A stretch of DNA of 8,342 nucleotides. Source: Desulfobacteraceae bacterium UBA5852. Lineage in GTDB: Bacteria > Desulfobacterota > Desulfobacteria > Desulfobacterales > UBA5852. This document shows, one piece after another, positions 1-5,346 of the stretch. The DNA is taken from the NCBI GenBank assembly GCA_002432195.1, contig DJGG01000093.1, positions 9,647 through 17,988 of the forward strand, given 5' to 3'. How positions within the stretch are numbered: the stretch's first letter is position 1; the number at the start of each line of letters is the position of its first letter. Both the position numbers and the translations under genes were made by a program. The notes below the pieces were generated by a model that did no database searches, was not told where the DNA came from, and saw only the letters and a list, made by a program, of their open reading frames with translations.

Positions 1-86
1 GGCAGTTTATTGCCTGGATTCTGACTTGCCGGACCGACAGGGGGGACTGTCAACCGCATTCGGAGTCCCTTCTTCGGGATCCCGTC

Positions 87-347
87 TCAGCCGGCCGGAT
101 AAGCCTCGTGCCAGGCCTCGTGATCCAGATAGCGGATCCAGAGATCCAGCCCAAGACCCTGCACCAAGTCCGAAAGCTCCACGCCGCGCACCCACCGGTT
201 GGGAATGCCTGTGCGGCCCAGGATGGCGCCCAGGATCTGGCCCGTGATGGAGCCGGTGCTGTCGCTGTCGCCGCTGTGGTTGACGGCCAGCCGGACCGCG
301 CGGGCAAAATCATCAGGGAAACGGTGTGGGAATCGATGGGCGCATGT
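87..347 (-). pseudogene. C-terminal remnant of an ADP-ribosylglycohydrolase (DraG-like)
   Basis: Reading the minus strand in the frame that ends at the TGA at 87-89 gives a convincing C-terminal piece of the ADP-ribosylglycohydrolase family. It contains PDDFARAVRLAVNHSGDSDS, followed by a TGSITGQILGAILG stretch, then a GIPNRW turn and a final helix ending LDHEAWHEAYPAG. The GDSDSTG motif (252-272) is the family's C-terminal metal-binding signature; these enzymes remove ADP-ribose from proteins or small molecules using two Mg ions. Upstream of about 345 the frame stays open to 467 but loses family character. No start codon, no N-terminal catalytic residues and only about 85 of the usual 250-350 residues are present. 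It therefore looks like a truncated relic, probably cut by an old insertion or deletion. The motif identification is firm; the breakpoint is approximate. Confidence 0.75.
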
Positions 348-358
348 CAGACCTGCTC

Positions 359-520
359 TTAGAGTGTGGCCAGGGGAGTTTCCACGGCTCCGGGGTGCTC
401 CTCCCGCCGGCTGCTGATACCGATGGCCAAGTCGGCGTGGATGTCGGTGAGCACGCAGTGTCTCCTATGGAAGTCAACGGATGAGTCCTCGGTAGGTGAT
501 CCCCGCAGGCGAGTCAACAT
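359..520 (-). CDS. possible small unknown protein or gene remnant
   Basis: A minus-strand frame from an ATG at 518-520 to a TAA at 359-361 encodes 53 residues, and it stays open without a start back to about 568. The product is protein-like rather than Arg/Pro-rich shadow sequence: it has an RLRGSPTEDSSVDFH segment, then HCVLTDIHADLAIGISS and a C-terminal TPLATL. I do not recognise the family. There is no clear ribosome-binding site before the ATG. It abuts the ADP-ribosylglycohydrolase remnant on the same strand but in another frame, so it may be the tail of another decayed gene. A real small gene is the alternative. Confidence 0.3.
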   Translation of the reverse strand: MLTRLRGSPTEDSSVDFHRRHCVLTDIHADLAIGISSRREEHPGAVETPLATL

Positions 521-586
521 CTCGGCGATGCAACTTCCTGTCAGTGTTGCCCAAGCCTTGATCGTCTTTTACCGAGGGGATTGAGA

Positions 587-630
587 CCTGGTGCCCGCTT
601 GGTCCCTACTTGGTCCCCACATAGTCCCAA
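587..630. repeat. four degenerate 11-bp tandem units
   Basis: CTTGGTCCCTA (598-608), CTTGGTCCCCA (609-619) and CATAGTCCCAA (620-630) follow each other without gap. A weaker unit, CCTGGTGCCCG, precedes them at 587-597. The 11-bp period is close to one helical turn and is not a multiple of three, which argues for stacked protein-binding sites rather than coding repeats. They lie about 130 bp before the XRE gene, in non-coding DNA. Confidence 0.5.
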
Positions 631-701
631 CTGATTCATGCCGGTCGCGTTATATTGCCGCCGCCAAGTCTGTGAGGAAGACCTTCGCCGGCAAATATTC
701 C

Positions 702-748
702 TTGACAACGGCCGCGGGTTGTTCGATGGTACCGAACAACCCCCGCGG
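702..748 (+). promoter_or_regulatory. promoter and inverted-repeat operator of the XRE-protease operon
   Basis: A perfect -35-like TTGACA is at 702-707; the -10 around 725-730 (GATGGT) is poor. Immediately downstream is a large inverted repeat: CCGCGGGTTGTTCG (712-725), a 7-nt centre, and CGAACAACCCCCGCGG (733-748). The arms match over 14 bp apart from two extra C in the right arm. The repeat lies between the -35 and the ATG at 759, where a bound XRE protein would block transcription. Its inner part resembles the repeat at 1832-1848 in front of the next operon. The role as an operator is inferred. Confidence 0.6.
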
Positions 749-758
749 ACAGGAAAAG

Positions 759-1121
759 ATGGACGATTCATTCGGGAAGCTGATCCGGCAAAAGCGTCTG
801 GAGGCCGGCGTGGGCCTGCGGGAGCTCGCCCGCTTGGTCGGCAAATCCCCAGGATACATGAGCGACGTCGAGGGGGACCGCGTCCCACCGCCCTCGGAAA
901 GCGTGATCATCGCCCTTGCCGGCGCCCTCGGGATCGAAAAAGACGGCCTGCTGCTGGCCGCGCGCAAGGTCGACCCGGAGCTCACCGACTATGTCATCCG
1001 CCAGCCGGAAGCCGCGGATTTCCTGCGCATGGCGCGCCTGAGAGGCTACAGCGCGGAAGATTGGGACCGGTTGACCCAGCTGGCGCAATTGTCCCGACTC
1101 GGCAAAGATGAAGAGGAATGA
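759..1121 (+). CDS. XRE-family helix-turn-helix regulator paired with an ImmA/IrrE protease
   Basis: This is a 120-residue DNA-binding protein. Residues 5-60 form a Cro/C1-type HTH: the LIRQKRLEAGVGLRELA helices, then KSPGYMSDVEGD as turn and recognition helix, then a fourth helix ending ALAGALGI. The C-terminal half (PELTDYVIRQPEAADFLRMA and an acidic KDEEE tail) is typical of regulators encoded beside COG2856 proteases. The frame is open back to 591, but that extension crosses the tandem repeats, the TTGACA box and the operator and looks non-coding. The ATG at 759, with AGGA at 751-754, is the better start. The stop overlaps the next start (ATGA), so the two genes are translationally coupled. 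The likely role is autoregulation and repression of the operon starting at 1920; the protease partner would remove it by cleavage, as for DdrO/IrrE and ImmR/ImmA. Confidence 0.9.
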   Translation: MDDSFGKLIRQKRLEAGVGLRELARLVGKSPGYMSDVEGDRVPPPSESVIIALAGALGIEKDGLLLAARKVDPELTDYVIRQPEAADFLRMARLRGYSAEDWDRLTQLAQLSRLGKDEEE

Positions 1122-1807
1122 GCATGCGGGTTCCTTTTCTTGAAAAATCCCGGATCGTCGCGGCCGCGGATCAGGTGTTGGCCGCCTACGCCGCGGGCAC
1201 GGGCCGCCAAGCCCAGCCGCCGATACCCGTGGAGGACATCATCGAACGGGGGCTCGGCCTGCGGCTGGACTTCGTCACGTTTGCCGCTTACCCCGCGGGG
1301 GCCGATGTCCTCGGAGCCACCTATGTCGCAAAAAAACTGATCTGCATCAACCAGGCCCTCTTGGGCGACCGCCTGGAAGGGCGTTTCTGCTTCACCTGCG
1401 CCCACGAGATCGGGCACTGGGCCCTGCACCGCCAACTGGTTGCCCCCAAGGCCAGTCACCCCGACGACGCCCCGCGCATTCTCTGCCGCAGCTCCCAGGC
1501 CAAGACCCCCATCGAGTGGCAGGCCGACGCCTTCGCCTCCTGCCTGCTGATGCCGGAAGCCATGGTTCGACGAGCATTTCAAAGGGCCTTCGGGTGTGAG
1601 ACCCTCGAGTTGGTCAATGCGCAAAGCGCTTACGCCGGCCCCCTGTGCTTTGACCCCTGTGCCGCCAATTGGCCTTTCATAGCCGATGCCCTGCGCCAAA
1701 CCGGAGGCTTTCACAACGTCTCCAAGCAGGCGATGATCATCCGGCTGCAGGGCCTGGGTCTGGTGCGCAATGCCACCTCCCGGAAAATGGCCTGGTCGAA
1801 CACCTGA
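1118..1807 (+). CDS. ImmA/IrrE-family metallo-endopeptidase (COG2856, DUF955)
   Basis: This 229-residue protein has the zinc-protease core of the ImmA/IrrE family. The HEIGH motif (HExxH) is at residues 96-100, inside CAHEIGHWALHRQ. The third zinc ligand is probably E133 in the PIEWQADAFASCLLMP helix, which is the family signature. The N-terminal helix (residues 9-25), the PPIPVEDIIERGLGL segment and the beta strands ending in KKLICINQAL fit the family scaffold. ImmA and IrrE proteases cleave a cognate XRE repressor after a stress signal, and the overlapping XRE gene upstream is the obvious substrate. The start at 1118 has AGAGGAA just before it; an in-frame ATG at 1124 is an alternative. There is no membrane segment or signal peptide, so it should be cytoplasmic. 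The stop lies inside an intrinsic terminator. The C-terminal region after about residue 155 has no feature I can name. Confidence 0.92.
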   Translation: MSMRVPFLEKSRIVAAADQVLAAYAAGTGRQAQPPIPVEDIIERGLGLRLDFVTFAAYPAGADVLGATYVAKKLICINQALLGDRLEGRFCFTCAHEIGHWALHRQLVAPKASHPDDAPRILCRSSQAKTPIEWQADAFASCLLMPEAMVRRAFQRAFGCETLELVNAQSAYAGPLCFDPCAANWPFIADALRQTGGFHNVSKQAMIIRLQGLGLVRNATSRKMAWSNT

Positions 1808-1822
1808 CCGGCTGTTTTTTTT
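1790..1822 (+). terminator. intrinsic terminator of the XRE-protease operon
   Basis: GCC (1790-1792), a bulged T, and GGTC (1794-1797) pair with GACC (1806-1809) and GGC (1810-1812) across an 8-nt loop. After TG comes an uninterrupted run of eight T (1815-1822). The hairpin overlaps the protease stop codon. It separates the regulatory pair from the following operon, implying that the latter has its own promoter. Confidence 0.7.
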
Positions 1823-1831
1823 AGGCTTTGT

Positions 1832-1848
1832 GTTCGATTGGATCGAAC
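1832..1848 (+). promoter_or_regulatory. inverted-repeat operator in front of the AAA+ operon
   Basis: GTTCGAT (1832-1838), a 3-nt centre TGG, and ATCGAAC (1842-1848) form a perfect 7-bp inverted repeat just after the terminator. Aligned with the repeat centred near 729, 15 of 21 positions agree, including TGTTCGAT on the left and CGAAC on the right. The same XRE protein probably binds both. I cannot pick a convincing -35/-10 pair here. The position argues that the gene start lies downstream, at 1863 or 1920, rather than at 1770. Confidence 0.55.
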
Positions 1849-1919
1849 TGCTGCGACTCGACATGACGGATAATCCGCCCCGCCCCTTGTCCGGATATCG
1901 TTCGGAGGATCACCCTGGC

Positions 1920-2684
1920 ATGGCACAGCATCAACCCCAACCTGATCCCCCCGGCCAATGGGCGCCGGGAGGCCCATCGGAGCCCCATGCCGCATCCGCT
2001 GACCATCCCTGGATCGCCTTCGATATCCTAAAAGTCGATTTGGGCAACCCGCGCTATCAGGCGGTCATGGCGCTGCTGAATTTTGCGGACGAGCGCTACG
2101 ACATCCATCTGGTCAATGGGGGGGCGTTGGCGCGGGGGCTGTTTTCGGCCATCGAGGATCCCCAGCTTCTGGCCGACCTGCTGAAAGCCACGCACGCCTG
2201 GAAAGGCAAGGCCGTCTACCTCTCGGGAGAGCGCCTCTCGCCGGGCGCGGTCGAATCGCTGGCGCAAATCCTGTCATGCTATGCATGGGACCGTCGCTGC
2301 CAGCAGGGCGGCCGGCGGCAACGGTTGGGCTGCCTGGGTTGCCACCTTGCCGGCATCGGGCTTCTGAGCTTCGACAGGGCATCGTTGAACACCGGCCACC
2401 GTTTCTGGTTTCACTTTTATGAAGCCGATCGCCGGGACACCGGAACCTACCGCTTGAACCGACCCCGCCTTATCCAAACCCAGAACGCCCCTCGCCTTTG
2501 CCCGGCCATGCCCGCCGATTGGGAAGGCATCGTTTCCCGGCTGCCCGAGCGGCTTGACCTGCAGAACCCGGATCAGGGCCGGGTCTGGATGGCTGCCCGC
2601 GATCATGCCGGTGGCCTGGCGGTCGTGCCCAGGAGCGAAAAGCGCTACGGGATATGGATGCGCCACCGGTTGGAGGCCTGCTGA
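1920..2684 (+). CDS. conserved-looking protein of unknown function with a Cys cluster, first gene of the AAA+ operon
   Basis: I do not recognise this family. From the ATG at 1920 it is 254 residues; GGAGG at 1904-1908 supports this start, while an ATG at 1863 gives a longer form with no ribosome-binding site. The first 28 residues are Pro/Gln-rich and probably disordered. Residues 30-117 look like an alpha/beta domain (WIAFDILKVDLGNPRYQAV, then helices to ESLAQILS). C120, C127, C138 and C141-H142 (C-x6-C-x10-C-x2-CH) could bind zinc or an iron-sulfur cluster. The C-terminal half is rich in Trp, Arg and aromatic residues. There is no signal peptide or membrane helix. The stop is only 3 nt from the start of the AAA+ ATPase, so it is probably a partner, adaptor or substrate of that ATPase. 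It is the most original component of the operon. Confidence 0.75.
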   Translation: MAQHQPQPDPPGQWAPGGPSEPHAASADHPWIAFDILKVDLGNPRYQAVMALLNFADERYDIHLVNGGALARGLFSAIEDPQLLADLLKATHAWKGKAVYLSGERLSPGAVESLAQILSCYAWDRRCQQGGRRQRLGCLGCHLAGIGLLSFDRASLNTGHRFWFHFYEADRRDTGTYRLNRPRLIQTQNAPRLCPAMPADWEGIVSRLPERLDLQNPDQGRVWMAARDHAGGLAVVPRSEKRYGIWMRHRLEAC

Positions 2685-2687
2685 CCC

Positions 2688-4286
2688 ATGACCGGCCCTG
2701 CGGCGGAGAGCCTTTTCCTGGAAGAACTCAAAACCCGAATACGGGCGGGATGCCCCTTGACCTATGTCGTCACCCGGGAAGAAGGCCGGTTGATTCGCCA
2801 ATTCGAAACCCTGAGTTGTCAATTGGGGCGCAAGCTGTGGCGGCACACCTTGACGGAGGGCCTGCGCGCGCTGTCGGTTGACGACAGTGATCCCTTCTTC
2901 CCCCGGGTCGATTGGGAGACCCCACCGGCCCGCTACCACGATCCCATCGCGCTTTTGGATTTTATCGCCAGATGCAAGGCCGGTTCCGCGATATTTCTGT
3001 TGATCGATTTCCACGAGGTATTTTCCGATGGCCTGGTGCGGCGCAAGATAAAGGATTTGGTCGAATCCTTGCGTGGGCAAATGAACACGATCATTTTTGT
3101 GTCCCCGGTCATCGATATCCCTGCGGGGCTTGCGCACGAGATGGGTATTCTCCATCACCCGTTGCCGGGGAAGCCAACCATCCGTCAAAGCCTTCAGGCC
3201 ATCCAACACGCCTTGGCCAATCGTCAGGTGGCCATCCGGATGGATTCAGAAGTGTCGGAGCGCGTGGTCAGCGCGGCCGCGGGGCTCACCCTTCAGCGCT
3301 TCGAAGACTGCGTTGCCCGCCATGTCGTGCGCCACGGCCAACTGGACGACATGGTGGTGATGGAGCTCGCCGAAGAGAAGAAGGCCCGTATCCGGAACAC
3401 GCAAGTCCTCGAGCTCGTGACGGGCTGCGTATCGGCCGGTCACGTCGGTGGCCTGCAGACTTTCCTGGGCTGGCTGCGAAAACGACAAAAGCTGTTTGCG
3501 CCGCAAGCACGCCGCTGCGGGTTGCCGTATCCCAAAGGGGTTCTGATGCTGGGCGTTTCAGGGTGCGGTAAAAGCCTGGCCGCCAAGGCCTGCGCCGGCG
3601 TCCTGGATCAACCCCTTGTGCGCATGGATGTCGGGCGCCTCTTCGCCCCCGAGGTGGGACGGTCCGAAGCCAATCTTCGGGAGGCGCTCGATATTCTGGA
3701 CGCTGCAGCACCTTGCGTGCTCTGGGTGGATGAAATCGAAAAAGCCCTGGCCGGGCTCGGAGGGGCAGGCCAGGCTGACGGCGGCACCGCCCTGCGGGTG
3801 TATGCCACCCTGCTATCCTGGCTCCAGGAAAGACAGTCCCCTGTGTTCATGGTGGCGACGGCCAATGCTGCCGGCCAGCTGCCGCCCGAATTGTTCCGCA
3901 AGGGCCGCTGGGACGACATCTTCTTTGTGGACTTGCCCGGTGAGGAGGACCGCCAGGCGATCTTCGCCATCCATCTGAAACAACGGAACCAGCTCCCCGA
4001 GAACTTCGATCTGGCCGGATTGGCAAGGGCGGCCGGCGGGTACTCGGGTGCGGAAATCGAACAAGCCGTGGTGGCCGCCCTCGTGGAGGCCTTGCATGGC
4101 GAAAGACCCCTGCAAACCGCGGATATTGTGCGGGCCCTCGCCGAGCAGGTCCCCCTGTCGCAGACCATGCCGGAGGACATTGCCGCCCTGCGCGCCTGGG
4201 CCGCGAAGCGTGCCCGCTGGGCCGGAACGGGATATGGGGATGAGGAACGCCATCACGAGCGCCAACGGAAATTGCGGCCGCTTTGA
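2688..4286 (+). CDS. Ycf46-type AAA+ ATPase
   Basis: This 532-residue protein has a two-part build. Residues 1-165 look like the degenerate N-terminal ATPase-like domain of Ycf46 proteins: AIFLLIDFHEVFSDGLVRRK and TIIFVSPVIDIPAGL are present but there is no Walker A. After a helical linker the active AAA+ module has Walker A GVSGCGKS (289-296), Walker B VLWVDE (344-349), sensor 1 N393 in VFMVATAN, and an arginine-finger region ELFRKGRWDDIFFVDLP (R404, R407). A C-terminal lid carries GYSGAEIEQAVVAAL. All catalytic residues are intact, so it should hydrolyse ATP, probably as a ring. The closest named relatives are plastid/cyanobacterial Ycf46, which are poorly characterised; substrates here are unknown. 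TGGAGG at 2671-2676 supports the ATG at 2688. The zinc-ribbon gene overlaps its end, and Ycf35/DUF1257 and DUF2997 genes follow, a recurrent association for this ATPase type. Confidence 0.93.
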   Translation: MTGPAAESLFLEELKTRIRAGCPLTYVVTREEGRLIRQFETLSCQLGRKLWRHTLTEGLRALSVDDSDPFFPRVDWETPPARYHDPIALLDFIARCKAGSAIFLLIDFHEVFSDGLVRRKIKDLVESLRGQMNTIIFVSPVIDIPAGLAHEMGILHHPLPGKPTIRQSLQAIQHALANRQVAIRMDSEVSERVVSAAAGLTLQRFEDCVARHVVRHGQLDDMVVMELAEEKKARIRNTQVLELVTGCVSAGHVGGLQTFLGWLRKRQKLFAPQARRCGLPYPKGVLMLGVSGCGKSLAAKACAGVLDQPLVRMDVGRLFAPEVGRSEANLREALDILDAAAPCVLWVDEIEKALAGLGGAGQADGGTALRVYATLLSWLQERQSPVFMVATANAAGQLPPELFRKGRWDDIFFVDLPGEEDRQAIFAIHLKQRNQLPENFDLAGLARAAGGYSGAEIEQAVVAALVEALHGERPLQTADIVRALAEQVPLSQTMPEDIAALRAWAAKRARWAGTGYGDEERHHERQRKLRPL

Positions 4287-4473
4287 CAGGATCGAGATCC
4301 CCCGCGACCGATCCAAAGCCATGTCCGGGGGGCAAGCCATCCCCGTTTACGATGCCGCGTATTGTCCCTATTGCGGTTGGATGGACGGCGTGGCTCCCCT
4401 CGCGGCCGGCCTGCCGTGCTGCCGCCGCTGCCACCGGCCGTGGACGGCGCCGCTAAACGCAACCTTAAAATGA
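4234..4473 (+). CDS. small zinc-ribbon-like protein
   Basis: This small frame overlaps the end of the AAA+ gene. From the ATG at 4234 it would be 79 residues; starts at 4240 and 4321 (50 residues) are possible, and none has a strong ribosome-binding site. The convincing part begins near 4321: CPYCGWMDG, a 15-residue spacer after the first CxxC, then CCRRCHRPW. The two CxxC knuckles are the usual signature of a treble-clef or zinc-ribbon fold, though a small iron centre cannot be excluded. The residues encoded before 4321 overlap the AAA+ tail and may not be translated. Position inside the operon suggests an accessory subunit of the ATPase complex. The family is not recognised. Confidence 0.6.
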   Translation: MGMRNAITSANGNCGRFDRIEIPRDRSKAMSGGQAIPVYDAAYCPYCGWMDGVAPLAAGLPCCRRCHRPWTAPLNATLK

Positions 4474-4490
4474 GCTAAAGGAGGCCAGCC

Positions 4491-4751
4491 ATGTGCCGGG
4501 AGGTCCAAATGAATCCGCTCCGCCGCGGTGGGTGCCGCCGTCACCGACCGCCGGAGCGGACCAGTGGTGCGCCTTGTGGCCCGCTGCCGGAGACAACTGC
4601 CCCGCAGACCTTTCTGGTCGAGCCCAGCGGCGCGCTCCTGGTCCCCTGGATGGCGCCTTCTGCGGGCCCCCTTGTCCGGGCGGTCTGGGAGGCGCTTTCC
4701 GAGGATCGGTTCCCGGTGTCCAACACCACCGAAAAAATCTACTGTGGATGA
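4491..4751 (+). CDS. small protein of unknown function (possible frameshift in its N-terminal half)
   Basis: AAAGGAGG at 4477-4484, 6 nt before the ATG, is the strongest ribosome-binding site in the operon, so translation here is likely. The 86-residue product has an Arg/Pro-rich first half that resembles an out-of-frame reading. Its second half is natural-looking: FLVEPSGALLVPWMAP, then LVRAVWEALSEDRFP and a terminal EKIYCG. In the frame starting at 4493 the first half reads more naturally (PPRWVPPSPTAGADQW, then CALWPAAGDNCP). A single-base indel near 4600-4620 would therefore join two sensible halves. This could be a sequencing error, a pseudogene or a misjudgement on my part. Cys residues occur in both readings. 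It ends 9 nt before the Ycf35-like gene. No family is recognised. Confidence 0.55.
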   Translation: MCREVQMNPLRRGGCRRHRPPERTSGAPCGPLPETTAPQTFLVEPSGALLVPWMAPSAGPLVRAVWEALSEDRFPVSNTTEKIYCG

Positions 4752-4760
4752 GGTGCCGAC

Positions 4761-5132
4761 ATGTCCATGACCGTCAGGATCGCGTTCGGAGGAATGACCA
4801 ACAGCGACTATCTCTTGGGAGCCTTGCGGGATATGGGGGCGAAAGTGCCCTCGGCGGGCGGGGTTCGGAAAACGGCGTCCAACCCGCTCGTCGCCACGGT
4901 GGAAATCCACGGCTATCGCGTCCCCATCAAACGAGATGCCCAGGGGAATCTGTTCCTCGAGACGGACAGCAACTGGATGCCGTTGCAGGCCGCGTCATTC
5001 AAACAAAAGCTGCAACAGGGTTATAGCATCGCCGCCGTCAAGGCCAAGGTGGCCCAGATGGGCTACCACCTGAGTGACATCACGACCCTGCAGGACGGCA
5101 CCGTTAAACTGGTTGCCAGAACGTGGAGGTAG
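4761..5132 (+). CDS. Ycf35/DUF1257-family protein
   Basis: This 123-residue protein matches the layout of DUF1257 (Ycf35). A short N-terminal strand is followed by a helix (TNSDYLLGALRDMGAKV), then a variable loop. Next come beta strands around ATVEIHGYRVPIKRDAQGNL and a helix FKQKLQQGYSIAAVKAKVAQ. The typical ending is MGYHLSDI...DGTVKLVARTW, which parallels the 'QRYAY...GF...DGSIRLVL..W' ending of cyanobacterial Ycf35 as I recall it. The function of the family is unknown. In many genomes it sits beside a Ycf46-like ATPase and a DUF2997 protein, as here. GAGGTG at 4750-4755 provides the ribosome-binding site and overlaps the preceding stop. An in-frame ATG at 4767 is a less likely alternative. 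The protein is soluble, with no Cys and no membrane segment. Confidence 0.85.
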   Translation: MSMTVRIAFGGMTNSDYLLGALRDMGAKVPSAGGVRKTASNPLVATVEIHGYRVPIKRDAQGNLFLETDSNWMPLQAASFKQKLQQGYSIAAVKAKVAQMGYHLSDITTLQDGTVKLVARTWR

Positions 5133-5136
5133 GGGC

Positions 5137-5346
5137 ATGCGGCGGAATGAAATCGAAATTCTGGTCGATCTGAAGGGACTTGTCACCGGAACCGTGAAGG
5201 GCATCAAGGGCCCATCGTGCCAGGCGGTAATCGACCAACTGGCCGAGATCGGCCGAACCGAATCGGCCGCACCCACGGGGGAGTATTACCAGGAAGGCAA
5301 AATTCACCAAATCATCACGTGCCGGAAGCTCGACCGGTCAATTTGA
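5137..5346 (+). CDS. DUF2997-family protein
   Basis: This 69-residue protein has the DUF2997 pattern: an initial strand IEILVDLKGLVTGTVKGIKG, then GPSCQAVIDQLAEIG, and a late GEYYQ. The family's usual features are a 'G.V...V.G.KG.SC' core with one invariant-looking Cys and a closing EYY motif; C29 and the EYYQ are present here. It is soluble and one small domain, and its biochemical role is unknown. GGAGG at 5125-5129 lies 7 nt before the ATG at 5137, which starts 4 nt after the Ycf35-like stop, so the two are co-translated. A longer frame from 5074 would overlap the upstream gene and is not needed. It is the last gene of the AAA+ operon. Confidence 0.85.
   Translation: MRRNEIEILVDLKGLVTGTVKGIKGPSCQAVIDQLAEIGRTESAAPTGEYYQEGKIHQIITCRKLDRSI

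Noticed and set aside
1..86. Terminator for the ADP-ribosylglycohydrolase relic in GGAGTCCC...GGGATCC (61-84)
   Set aside because: The stem is bulged, there is no T-run on either side, and the gene is already broken.
50..313. 87-residue minus-strand frame over the ADP-ribosylglycohydrolase region
   Set aside because: It is the wrong frame; the family motif GDSDSTG is in the neighbouring frame that ends at 87.
587..630. CRISPR-like repeats
   Set aside because: The units are 11 bp, directly adjacent and without spacers, and no cas gene is present.
591..758. N-terminal extension of the XRE protein from the ATG at 591
   Set aside because: It would translate the tandem 11-bp units, the TTGACA box and the operator; the HTH domain begins naturally at the ATG at 759.
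1046..1864. 272-residue open frame on the minus strand
   Set aside because: Antisense to the HEIGH protease; composition is that of a GC-rich reverse frame.
2274..3209. 311-residue open frame on the minus strand
   Set aside because: Shadow of two well-supported plus-strand genes, starting and ending inside them.
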